From Mycobacterium sp. (GTDB lineage: Bacteria > Actinomycetota > Actinomycetes > Mycobacteriales > Mycobacteriaceae), in assembly GCA_023264755.1 (NCBI GenBank), contig JAHFVB010000240.1:1-7626 (forward strand): a DNA stretch of 7,626 nucleotides. Direction: 5' to 3'. The notes below the pieces were generated by a model. The model had not been told where the DNA came from, made no database searches, and saw only the letters and a program-made list of their open reading frames with translations. Positions 1 through 6,596 of the stretch are shown in pieces (position 1 is the stretch's first letter; each line of letters starts with the position of its first letter). The position numbers and the translations under genes are program-made.

Positions 1-363
1 ATGACCGCCGACTACAGCTTCCTGGCCTTCTATCCCTACTACGGCTTCCAGGGCCTGACCTCGCACTACGCCAATCCGCTCGCCCAGTTCCGGGAGCGTG
101 CGAAGGCCATCGAAAGTTGGGCGACGCTGACCAAGCCCGACCAGTTCGTCGCCGCCCTCGACGGGCTGCCGTGGACTCCGCCGACGGTGTTCGTCATGCG
201 TCACGGCGCCAACGACACCTACACCCTGCGGCTGGCCTCCGACGTCTATCCGAACCAGCCCAACGTGCGGCGCTATCAGGTCGCGCTGGCGGCGGCCCTG
301 TTCGACGACCCTCGCTGGTCGGTATCCGACGTCGGCCCGTTCGTGCTTGCCGTCCGCAAATGA
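1..363 (+). CDS. aftA: Galactan 5-O-arabinofuranosyltransferase AftA, C-terminal fragment
   Basis: This is the last 120 codons of an open frame that continues beyond the left edge; the ATG at base 1 is probably an internal methionine, because AftA proteins are about 630-660 residues. AftA is a membrane GT-C enzyme that moves the first arabinofuranose from decaprenyl-phosphoryl-arabinose onto galactan, priming the arabinan domain of arabinogalactan. The visible part is the extracytoplasmic C-terminal region, without a membrane segment. It has the family-like stretches around HYANPLAQF (residues 22-30), [13 protein letters not shown] (57-69), [12 protein letters not shown] (81-92) and the terminal GPFVLAVRK. 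Its stop codon lies 47 nt before the preferred GTG of embC, and overlaps an alternative embC ATG by four bases (ATGA, 360-363). The assignment rests on recalled similarity to mycobacterial AftA and on its place just before embC, the conserved gene order in mycobacteria. Confidence 0.9.
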   Translation: MTADYSFLAFYPYYGFQGLTSHYANPLAQFRERAKAIESWATLTKPDQFVAALDGLPWTPPTVFVMRHGANDTYTLRLASDVYPNQPNVRRYQVALAAALFDDPRWSVSDVGPFVLAVRK

Positions 364-396
364 CCGGCGGCGGAAAAACACCCCTGGCCGGGCCAC

Positions 397-402
397 TAGC
401 AT
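397..402 (+). promoter_or_regulatory. Putative -10 hexamer of embC (leaderless start)
   Basis: TAGCAT matches the mycobacterial -10 pattern TANNNT. It sits 8 nt before the GTG at 411, so a transcript would begin at or within a couple of bases of that codon. No -35 element and no Shine-Dalgarno sequence are visible. The 17 bases from this hexamer through the GTG agree at 13 positions with the equivalent stretch before embA (6583-6599). That agreement is the main support; the promoter itself is an inference. Confidence 0.45.
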
Positions 403-410
403 CTAGCACC

Positions 411-3400
411 GTGAGCCAGCAGGGTGTGGAGGCGGGAGCCAACCACCGGACCGCGCGGCTCATCTCCATCGTCGCCGGCCTATTGGGTGCGGCCCTTGCG
501 GTCGCGACGCCGTTTCTGCCGGTCACACAGACCACGGCGCAGCTGAACTGGCCGCAGAACGGCGTCCTGCAAAGCGTCGACGCGCCCCTGATCGGGTACG
601 TACCGACCGACTTGAACGTCTCGATCCCGTGTCGGGCGGCCGCCGGACTGACCGGGCCTGCGACCGTGCTGCTCTCGACGGTGCCCAAGCAAGCACCGAA
701 GGCCGTCGACCGCGGCCTGCTGATCGAACGGGTCGGCACCGACCTGTTGGTCATCGTCCGGAACACCCCGGTGGTGAGCGCACCGCTGGACCAGGTGCTC
801 AGCCCCGCCTGCCAACGCGTCACGTTCACCGCGCACGCCGACCGGGTCACGGGCGAGTTCGTCGGGCTGAATGCCGATCCCGACCCGGACGGTCCGGCCA
901 AGCCCGACCAGCCTCGGCGTGGGGAGCGCAGCGGCTACGACTTCCGCCCGCAGATCGTCGGCGTGTTCACCGATCTGTCCGGCCCCGCTCCACCCGGGCT
1001 CGAGTTCTCGGCCACCATCGATTCGCGGTACAGCAGTTCGCCGACGTTGTTGAAGATGCTGGTCATGATCCTGGGCGTCGTGATCACGGCGGTCGCGCTC
1101 GGAGCACTGCACGTCCTCGACTCCGCGGACGGCATGCGGCACCGCCGCTTCCTGCCTCCGCGGTGGTGGTCGATGTCGCCGCTGGACGGGTTGGTGACCG
1201 CCGCATTGGTGTGGTGGCACTTCGTGGGGGCCAACACCTCGGACGACGGCTACATCCTGACCATGGCCCGGGTGTCCGAACACGCCGGCTACATGGCCAA
1301 CTACTACCGCTGGTTCGGTACCCCGGAATCGCCGTTCGGCTGGTACTACGACCTGCTGGCCCTGTGGGCCCACGTCAGCACCGCCAGCGTGTGGGTGCGG
1401 TTGCCAACCTTGTTGATGGCGCTGGCCTGCTGGTGGGTGATCAGCCGAGAGGTGATCCCTCGGCTCGGCCATTCGGTCAAGCACAGCCGTGCCGCGGCCT
1501 GGACCGCCGCGGGCATGTTCTTGGCCTTCTGGCTGCCGCTGAACAACGGGCTGCGCCCCGAGCCCATCATCGCCCTCGGCATCCTGCTGACCTGGTGCTC
1601 GGTCGAGCGCGGCGTCGCCACCAGCAGGCTGCTGCCCGTCGCGATCGCCGTCATCATCGGCGCACTGACGCTGTTCTCCGGACCCACCGGCATCGCCGCC
1701 ATCGGCGCCCTGCTGGTCGCCATCGGACCGCTGAAGACGATCGTGGGGCAACACGTTTCGCGGTTCGGCTATCTGGCGCTGCTGGCGCCCATCCTGGCCG
1801 CCTGCACGGTCACCATCATCCTGATCTTCCGCGACCAGACCCTGGCCGGGGAGATTCAAGCCAGCACGTTCAAGTCGACGGTCGGGCCCAGCCTGGCCTG
1901 GTTCGACGAGCACATCCGCTACGAGCGGCTCTTCATGGCCAGCCCCGACGGTTCGATCGCGCGCCGCTTCGCCGTGCTGACGCTGCTGCTGGCGTTGGCG
2001 GTGTCGGTGGCGATGGCGTTGCGCAGGGGCCGCATTCCCGGCACCGCCGCCGGACCCAGCCGCCGCATCATCGGCATCACGATCATCTCCTTCCTGGCGA
2101 TGATGTTCACGCCGACCAAGTGGACCCACCACTTCGGCGTGTTCGCCGGACTGGCCGGGTCGCTCGGAGCGTTGGCCGCCGTGGCCGTCACGGCCGCAGC
2201 CATGCGCTCGCGCCGCAACCGCACCGTGTTCGCCGCTGCGGTGCTGTTCATGATGGCGCTGTCGTTCGCCAGCGTGAACGGCTGGTGGTACGTCTCCAAC
2301 TTCGGTGTGCCGTGGTCGAATCAGTTCCCCCAGTGGCACTTCGGCATGACCACCGTGTTGTTGGCGCTATCGGTAGTGGCGCTGCTGGCGGCGACCTGGT
2401 TCCACTTCTCCGGCCGCGGCGGTGCCCCACCAGGTACCGGACGGCTGTCGCGAATAGCGCAGGCGCCCTTGGCCATCGCCGTCTGGCTCGTCGTCGTGTT
2501 CGAGGTTGCGTCGCTGACGATCGCCGCGGTCGGACAGTATCCTGCGTGGTCCGTCGGCCGGTCGAACCTCGAGGCGCTCAGCGGCAAGACCTGCGGGCTG
2601 GCCAGCGACGTCATGGTGGAAGAGGATCCCAACGCCGGGCTGCTGCCCCCGGCCGGCGACGTTCCCGAGGGTCTCGCACTCGGCCACGTCACCGCACAAG
2701 GCTTCGGCCCCAACGGCATTCCCGCCGATGTGTCGGCCGACCCGGTGATGGAACCCCAGGGCACCGGAAACTTCGCCGACACCGACGGGTCGTTGGTGAC
2801 CGGCAGCGAGCCCGGCACCGAAGGCGGCACCACCGCAGCCGCAGGCGTCAACGGTTCCCGGGCCCGGCTGCCCTACAACCTCGATCCCCAACACGTACCC
2901 GTCATGGGCAGCTGGCGACCCGGCCCGCAGCAGCCGGCCATCCTGCGGTCGGCGTGGTACCGGTTGCCACCGCGTGATCAGGCCGGGCCGCTGCTGGTCG
3001 TAGCCGCCGCAGGCCGGTTCGACGCGGGCGAGGTCATCGTGCAGTGGGCCAACGACGAGCAGGCCGCCAAGGGCCAGCCGGGGGGCAGCATCGGATTCGC
3101 CGACGTCGGCGCCGCCCCCGCCTGGCGCAATCTGCGCGCGCCCATGGCCGCCATTCCTGCCGACGCCACCCAAGTGCGGCTGGTCGCCCGTGACGACGAC
3201 CTGGCCCCCCAGCACTGGATCGCGGTGACCCCGCCGCGGATTCCCAAACTTCGCACCCTGCAGGACGTCGTCGGATCCACCGACCCCGTGCTGCTGGACT
3301 GGCTGGTCGGGCTGGCCTTCCCGTGCCAGCGCCCGTTCGGACACCAGAACGGCGTCACCGAGGTGCCCAAGTGGCGGATTCTGCCCGACCGCTTCGGCGC

Positions 3401-3632
3401 GGAGGCGAACTCACCGGTCATGGACTACCTGGGCGGCGGACCGCTTGGCATCACCGAGCTCCTGGTGCGCGCCGAGCCCGTGCCGACGTACCTCAAGGAC
3501 GACTGGTTCCGCGACTGGGGCGCCTTGCAGCGGCTGGCGCGGTGGTACCCCAACGCCCAGCCGGCGCGGCTGGACCTAGGCACCGCTACGCGCAGCGGGC
3601 TGTGGAGCCCCGCGCCGCTGCGCCCCAGCTAG
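411..3632 (+). CDS. embC: Arabinosyltransferase EmbC
   Basis: EmbC is a polytopic membrane GT-C enzyme that uses decaprenyl-phosphoryl-arabinose to extend the alpha-1,5 arabinan of lipoarabinomannan; ethambutol inhibits the Emb family. The 1073-residue protein has a first membrane helix at about 17-38, an extracytoplasmic domain to about 212, a second helix from 213, then many hydrophobic segments to about 706, and a soluble C-terminal carbohydrate-binding domain. The catalytic SDDGY motif gives D278-D279. The NGWWYVSNFGVPW stretch (623-635) is the proline/tryptophan motif region. C728 and C972 appear to match the disulfide pair of the M. tuberculosis C-terminal domain, and W849 and W964 its sugar-binding tryptophans. 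EmbC rather than EmbA/B is chosen from the near-identical recalled stretches, for example SRYGFDFRPQ-like SGYDFRPQIVGVFTDL and NGSRARLPYNLDP. GTG 411 is preferred over the in-frame ATG 360: codons 360-410 have 7 of 17 ending in A/T, unlike the rest of the gene, and a leaderless promoter fits 411. From ATG 360 it would be 1090 residues and overlap aftA. Confidence 0.95.
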   Translation: MSQQGVEAGANHRTARLISIVAGLLGAALAVATPFLPVTQTTAQLNWPQNGVLQSVDAPLIGYVPTDLNVSIPCRAAAGLTGPATVLLSTVPKQAPKAVDRGLLIERVGTDLLVIVRNTPVVSAPLDQVLSPACQRVTFTAHADRVTGEFVGLNADPDPDGPAKPDQPRRGERSGYDFRPQIVGVFTDLSGPAPPGLEFSATIDSRYSSSPTLLKMLVMILGVVITAVALGALHVLDSADGMRHRRFLPPRWWSMSPLDGLVTAALVWWHFVGANTSDDGYILTMARVSEHAGYMANYYRWFGTPESPFGWYYDLLALWAHVSTASVWVRLPTLLMALACWWVISREVIPRLGHSVKHSRAAAWTAAGMFLAFWLPLNNGLRPEPIIALGILLTWCSVERGVATSRLLPVAIAVIIGALTLFSGPTGIAAIGALLVAIGPLKTIVGQHVSRFGYLALLAPILAACTVTIILIFRDQTLAGEIQASTFKSTVGPSLAWFDEHIRYERLFMASPDGSIARRFAVLTLLLALAVSVAMALRRGRIPGTAAGPSRRIIGITIISFLAMMFTPTKWTHHFGVFAGLAGSLGALAAVAVTAAAMRSRRNRTVFAAAVLFMMALSFASVNGWWYVSNFGVPWSNQFPQWHFGMTTVLLALSVVALLAATWFHFSGRGGAPPGTGRLSRIAQAPLAIAVWLVVVFEVASLTIAAVGQYPAWSVGRSNLEALSGKTCGLASDVMVEEDPNAGLLPPAGDVPEGLALGHVTAQGFGPNGIPADVSADPVMEPQGTGNFADTDGSLVTGSEPGTEGGTTAAAGVNGSRARLPYNLDPQHVPVMGSWRPGPQQPAILRSAWYRLPPRDQAGPLLVVAAAGRFDAGEVIVQWANDEQAAKGQPGGSIGFADVGAAPAWRNLRAPMAAIPADATQVRLVARDDDLAPQHWIAVTPPRIPKLRTLQDVVGSTDPVLLDWLVGLAFPCQRPFGHQNGVTEVPKWRILPDRFGAEANSPVMDYLGGGPLGITELLVRAEPVPTYLKDDWFRDWGALQRLARWYPNAQPARLDLGTATRSGLWSPAPLRPS

Positions 3633-3729
3633 CGGTGACGTGTCCTAACCCTGTGAGCTTGTTACCCTCCTTCGAGGACACCCTCAGCCTCAGTCCCCAC
3701 CACACAGATCCTTTTTGCGTAGGAGCATC
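3633..3729 (+). promoter_or_regulatory. Spacer between embC and the GlfT2-like gene
   Basis: This 97-nt gap has no coding frame of note. It holds a 7-bp inverted repeat, GTGTCCT at 3640-3646 and AGGACAC at 3675-3681, 28 nt apart, and two near-identical heptamers TAACCCT (3646-3652) and TTACCCT (3662-3668) spaced 16 nt start to start. TACCCT at 3663-3668 fits the loose TANNNT -10 pattern and would leave a leader of about 55 nt. No GC hairpin followed by a T run is seen, so read-through from embC is possible. All these sites are weak and could be chance. Confidence 0.25.
3721..3725 (+). promoter_or_regulatory. Ribosome binding site of the GlfT2-like gene
   Basis: AGGAG lies four bases before the ATG at 3730. 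It selects this ATG over the in-frame TTG at 3715, which has no such site and would place AGGAG inside the coding frame. Confidence 0.8.
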
Positions 3730-5619
3730 ATGAGCGAGCACGGACCGGTGACACCGGGCCAGACCAGCCCTGACGTGCTCAAGCAGCGCCTGACCGACCA
3801 CGTCGCAGCCGACCGATTGGTGGTGGCCCGCGGCGTGTTCGCCGGCCCCAGCGCCCAGGTACCCGACGACATGTACGCCCGCGTCGTCAAGGGCAAGGCC
3901 AGCCGCGAACGGCACGCCCTGCACCTCGACAAGGGCGCGACCGTCGACACCAACACCTACTTCGGACGACTGCCGGCGAGCTACTTCCAGCGCTGGACCG
4001 TCGTCACCGAGGTGCAGTTACGGCTCGTGCTGGATACGACGACCACGGCCCAGCTGAAGCTCTGCGGATCGGACTCCCACGGCAACGCGCGCACGATCGC
4101 GTCCACGGACGTCGACGGCACCGGAACGGCGGTGCTCTCGGCCCGTCTGAACGAATTCGTCGACGGCGGCGCCCTGTGGATGGAGTGCACGGCCATCGGG
4201 GGCCCGGTGACCATCACCAATCTGGAGTGGACTACCGACTCACCGGCCCGCATCCGGCCCGCGGCCATCGCGATCTGCACCTTCAACCGACCGCTCGACT
4301 GCGCCACCACGCTGTCCGCAATCGCCGCCGACAAGGGACTGCTGGACGAGATCGACGCCGTCTACGTCGTGGACCAGGGTACCCAGGCTGTCTCGGACCA
4401 GCCGCTGTTCGGCGACGTCGCCGCCCAACTGGGCGACAAGTTGGTCTACCTACGGCAGGCCAATCTGGGCGGCAGCGGCGGTTTCACCCGCGGGCTGTAC
4501 GAGATCTCGAGCATCAGCGACCACGCCAACGTCATCCTGATGGACGACGACGTGCTGTGCGAGCCCGAGTCCGTGCTGCGGCTCAATGCCTTCGCCAACC
4601 TGACCGCCACACCGACGATCGTCGGTGCCCAGATGCTGAACCTGAAGAACCCCAAGTACTTGCACGTCGGGGCGGAGGGCTCGGATCTGAGCAAGCTGCG
4701 CCCGGGACGCTGGGCGGCCAACGCTTTGCACAGCTCCGACATGGTCAAGCACCGGCAGAACAAGCGCACGGACGGTCAGTACAACGGCTGGTGGTCCTGC
4801 CTGATCCCCGCGGAAGTCATTGCCACCATTGGCCTTCCGCTGCCGATCTTCATCAAGTGGGACGACATCGAATACGGTTTGCGGGCGGCTGCGAGCGGCT
4901 TTCCGACCGTCACGCTGCCCAACGCCGGGGTCTGGCACGCCGAGTTCCACTGGAAGGACCTCGACGACTGGATCCACTACTTCATCATCCGCAACGGGCT
5001 GATCACCGCGGCACTGCACCACGACATCGACCCGAACGCGATGAGCAAGTTGTTGACCTACGAACTCTCGTTGGCCATCGTGTCGATGCGATATGGGCTG
5101 GCGCACACCATCATTCGCGGCATCGAGGACTTCTTGGAACGACCCCCGGTGTTGAAGGACGGTGGAATGCGCGCGGCCGCGCAGATCCGCGAGGAGCGCG
5201 CCCGCTTCCCCGATACCGTGATGCACCCGGCCAGCAAGACATTCGAACTGACCCACGCGGTGCCGCCGACGCGACCCGCGGGGTTCTTTCCCAAGAAGAA
5301 GCGCATGAATCTGGTGCTGGCCAAGCGCGCCGTGTACCAGTGGCTGGGCCGCACCATCCCCGGACCGGTGACCATTCCCGCCGCCGACGCGCACTGGTGG
5401 CACGTCTCACTGTTCGACCACGTGGTGGTCACCGACGCCTCCCAGGCCGGCGTGCGGATCCTGCGGCGCGACCCGAAGCAACTGCGGCGGCTCAGCCGAG
5501 ACGGGGCCAAGATGCTGCGGCGCTTCCGCGCCGAAGCGCCTGCCGTGCAGCAGCAGTACCGCGAGGCCCTGCCGCAGTTGACCAGCCGCGAGAACTGGGC
5601 CCGCCTGTTCGACAGCTAG
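3730..5619 (+). CDS. GlfT2-like galactofuranosyltransferase (paralogue)
   Basis: This 629-residue protein is close in length to GlfT2 (637 in M. tuberculosis), the cytoplasmic membrane-associated enzyme that polymerises galactan from UDP-galactofuranose with alternating beta-1,5 and beta-1,6 links. It aligns by eye end to end: an N-terminal beta-rich domain with PASYFQRWT; a GT-A domain from about 175 with TFNRP (184-188), DQG (215-217), NLGGSGG (245-251), the metal-binding DDD (272-274), NGWWSC (352-357), KWDD with D378-D379, and WH with H403; then a helical C-terminal part ending in a REALPQLTSRENW-like motif. The 24-residue distance from D379 to H403 equals that between catalytic D372 and metal ligand H396 of M. 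tuberculosis GlfT2. The loop between DDD and WDD is about 10 residues shorter and differs in sequence. Orthodox glfT2 lies beside glf elsewhere in mycobacterial genomes, so this is probably a paralogue rather than glfT2 itself; acceptor and even sugar donor are unknown. It follows embC by 97 nt on the same strand. Confidence 0.88.
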   Translation: MSEHGPVTPGQTSPDVLKQRLTDHVAADRLVVARGVFAGPSAQVPDDMYARVVKGKASRERHALHLDKGATVDTNTYFGRLPASYFQRWTVVTEVQLRLVLDTTTTAQLKLCGSDSHGNARTIASTDVDGTGTAVLSARLNEFVDGGALWMECTAIGGPVTITNLEWTTDSPARIRPAAIAICTFNRPLDCATTLSAIAADKGLLDEIDAVYVVDQGTQAVSDQPLFGDVAAQLGDKLVYLRQANLGGSGGFTRGLYEISSISDHANVILMDDDVLCEPESVLRLNAFANLTATPTIVGAQMLNLKNPKYLHVGAEGSDLSKLRPGRWAANALHSSDMVKHRQNKRTDGQYNGWWSCLIPAEVIATIGLPLPIFIKWDDIEYGLRAAASGFPTVTLPNAGVWHAEFHWKDLDDWIHYFIIRNGLITAALHHDIDPNAMSKLLTYELSLAIVSMRYGLAHTIIRGIEDFLERPPVLKDGGMRAAAQIREERARFPDTVMHPASKTFELTHAVPPTRPAGFFPKKKRMNLVLAKRAVYQWLGRTIPGPVTIPAADAHWWHVSLFDHVVVTDASQAGVRILRRDPKQLRRLSRDGAKMLRRFRAEAPAVQQQYREALPQLTSRENWARLFDS

Positions 5620-6452
5620 TGCAGCCGGATGACCACCTGTTCGTTGTCGCAGGTGTAGCCCAGGTACTCGAAGGTCCGACCCGACCGCGCGACGAACTCC
5701 TGCCAGGCCCGGTATTCGTGGTGCTGCCAGCCGGGATAGTTGAAGAACTCGTCGAACACCAACACCGCGCCGGGGCTCAGCCGGTCACCGATCAGGTCGA
5801 GCACGGTCTTGGTCGACGAGTACAGGTCCGCGTCCAGGTGGGCGAAGACCACCGCGTCGTCGCATTCGGCCACGAACCTCGGCAGCGTGTCCTGGAACAG
5901 CCCGGTGACCAGCTCCGCGCCCGGCACGTCGGGGATGGACTCCTGCGCGAACTCCCCGACGGGGAAACCGCTGCGCCAGGGCTCCGGCAGGCCCTCGAAC
6001 GTGTCGAACCCGACCACCCGAAGCTCATCCGACAGCGCGTCCGAGATGATCGCCAGCGTGGTGCCGGTGGCCACCCCGAATTCCAGCGCGAGCCCCGGGC
6101 CACCCTTGACCTCGCTCAAGGCGAAGCGCAGCGTGTCGTGCGGATGCCAGAACCGCGCGGCCCGCGGCATCTGCTCTTCGACGAATGCCGCCGTTTCCGC
6201 GGTCGCGGCAATGTCGAGTGCGTAGGTGATGTCGCGCCTGGTCGAGTGCTCCAGCAACTCGATCCGCTCGGTCACCGGCCGGAAGCGGGCGTCGAGCGCA
6301 CGCAGTTGCTCTCCGAGCGCCTGCAGCTGCGCCGAGCGCTCCGCGTGCATGTCCTCCAACCGCTGGCGCGTCGAGGCCAGCTCGGCCTCGACCACTTCCG
6401 TCAACGCGCGCTGTAGCTTCTGCCGCGCGGCCACCTTGAGCCGGTCGAGCAT
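5616..6452 (-). CDS. TylF/MycF-type SAM-dependent methyltransferase with N-terminal coiled coil
   Basis: The protein is 278 residues. Residues about 10-75 are rich in Leu, Glu, Arg, Gln and Ala in a heptad-like pattern and probably form a coiled coil. A Rossmann class I methyltransferase domain follows: SAM motif [11 protein letters not shown] (123-132), [14 protein letters not shown] (146-159), [10 protein letters not shown] (205-214) and [11 protein letters not shown] (233-243). D207, D209, D234 and E235 are candidates for the divalent-metal and catalytic residues used by TylF/MycF sugar O-methyltransferases. No signal peptide or membrane helix is seen, so it should be cytoplasmic. The ATG at 6450-6452 has a good GGAAGGA site seven bases upstream. 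It is divergent from embA (144-nt gap) and convergent with the GlfT2-like gene, sharing the CTAG of both stop codons. Context suggests methylation of a sugar in a cell-envelope glycan, but the substrate cannot be read from the sequence; a lipid or nucleotide-sugar substrate is also possible. Confidence 0.85.
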   Translation of the reverse strand: MLDRLKVAARQKLQRALTEVVEAELASTRQRLEDMHAERSAQLQALGEQLRALDARFRPVTERIELLEHSTRRDITYALDIAATAETAAFVEEQMPRAARFWHPHDTLRFALSEVKGGPGLALEFGVATGTTLAIISDALSDELRVVGFDTFEGLPEPWRSGFPVGEFAQESIPDVPGAELVTGLFQDTLPRFVAECDDAVVFAHLDADLYSSTKTVLDLIGDRLSPGAVLVFDEFFNYPGWQHHEYRAWQEFVARSGRTFEYLGYTCDNEQVVIRLH

Positions 6453-6459
6453 CCCAACG

Positions 6460-6466
6460 TCCTTCC
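6460..6466 (-). promoter_or_regulatory. Ribosome binding site of the methyltransferase gene
   Basis: Read on the minus strand this is GGAAGGA, seven bases before the ATG at 6452-6450. It is a strong Shine-Dalgarno match and fixes the start. The contrast with embA, which has none, suggests the two divergent genes are translated in different ways. Confidence 0.75.
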
Positions 6467-6473
6467 GCAGCCG

Positions 6474-6488
6474 CGGTCCGCCGGACCG
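6474..6488. repeat. 15-bp perfect palindrome in the methyltransferase leader
   Basis: CGGTCCG-C-CGGACCG has two perfect 7-bp arms around one central base. It lies about 21 nt upstream of the methyltransferase start and would fall just after a transcription start fed by the -10 at 6503-6498. A symmetric operator for a dimeric repressor fits this position. A hairpin is less likely, since a one-base loop would break the inner pairs. Confidence 0.5.
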
Positions 6489-6497
6489 ATGCTTTCG

Positions 6498-6503
6498 ACC
6501 TTA
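6498..6503 (-). promoter_or_regulatory. Possible -10 hexamer of the methyltransferase gene
   Basis: On the minus strand this reads TAAGGT, which fits TANNNT. Transcription would start near 6490-6491, immediately before the 15-bp palindrome, leaving a leader of about 38 nt that contains the ribosome binding site. No convincing -35 is present, so confidence is low. Confidence 0.3.
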
Positions 6504-6582
6504 ACCGTCGGCCGAACACCACTGCGGCAACACTTGGCGGCCGGTCGGGCCCGGGCTTCGCGAGGTCCGCAGCCACTTCGCA

Positions 6583-6588
6583 TAACAT
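6583..6588 (+). promoter_or_regulatory. Putative -10 hexamer of embA (leaderless start)
   Basis: TAACAT is a good TANNNT match 8 nt before the embA GTG (6597-6599). With so short a distance the transcript would start at or very near the GTG, and no Shine-Dalgarno sequence is present. In M. tuberculosis, mutations in the embC-embA intergenic region at about -8 to -16 from embA are tied to raised embAB expression and ethambutol resistance; this hexamer spans -14 to -9 here. The call is an inference from pattern and position. Confidence 0.5.
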
Positions 6589-6596
6589 CGACCCCC

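Larger units (their letters stand above)
6453..6596. promoter_or_regulatory. Divergent intergenic region, methyltransferase / embA
   Basis: This 144-nt region must start transcription in both directions. It contains the methyltransferase ribosome binding site, a 15-bp perfect palindrome, a possible minus-strand -10, and the putative embA -10 next to its GTG. No -35 element near TTGACA is placed correctly for either promoter, which is common in mycobacteria. No coding frame is supported here. Confidence 0.6.

Noticed and set aside
117..410. Upstream extension of embC from the ATG at 117
   Set aside because: It would overlap aftA by almost 250 bases, and its product before residue 82 is an Arg-rich out-of-frame reading of aftA.
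480..2339. Long minus-strand open frame (619 codons) opposite embC
   Set aside because: It is antisense to a clear EmbC, its product is full of Arg, Gly, Gln, His and Asp with no family motifs, and such frames are common opposite GC-rich coding sequence.
629..2977. Plus-strand open frame of 782 codons within embC
   Set aside because: It is an out-of-frame shadow of embC, with an Arg-rich, low-complexity product and no start signal.
3715..3729. TTG start for the GlfT2-like gene
   Set aside because: AGGAG at 3721-3725 is correctly spaced for ATG 3730 and would be inside the coding sequence if TTG were used.
5600..5640. Intrinsic terminator between the convergent genes
   Set aside because: There is no intergenic space and no hairpin followed by a T run.
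4176..6416. Plus-strand open frame of 746 codons spanning the GlfT2-like gene and the methyltransferase
   Set aside because: It crosses two real genes out of frame and antisense; the Arg/Pro/His-rich product has no recognisable domain.
6546..6553. CGGGCCCG palindrome
   Set aside because: An 8-bp GC palindrome is expected by chance in DNA of this composition.
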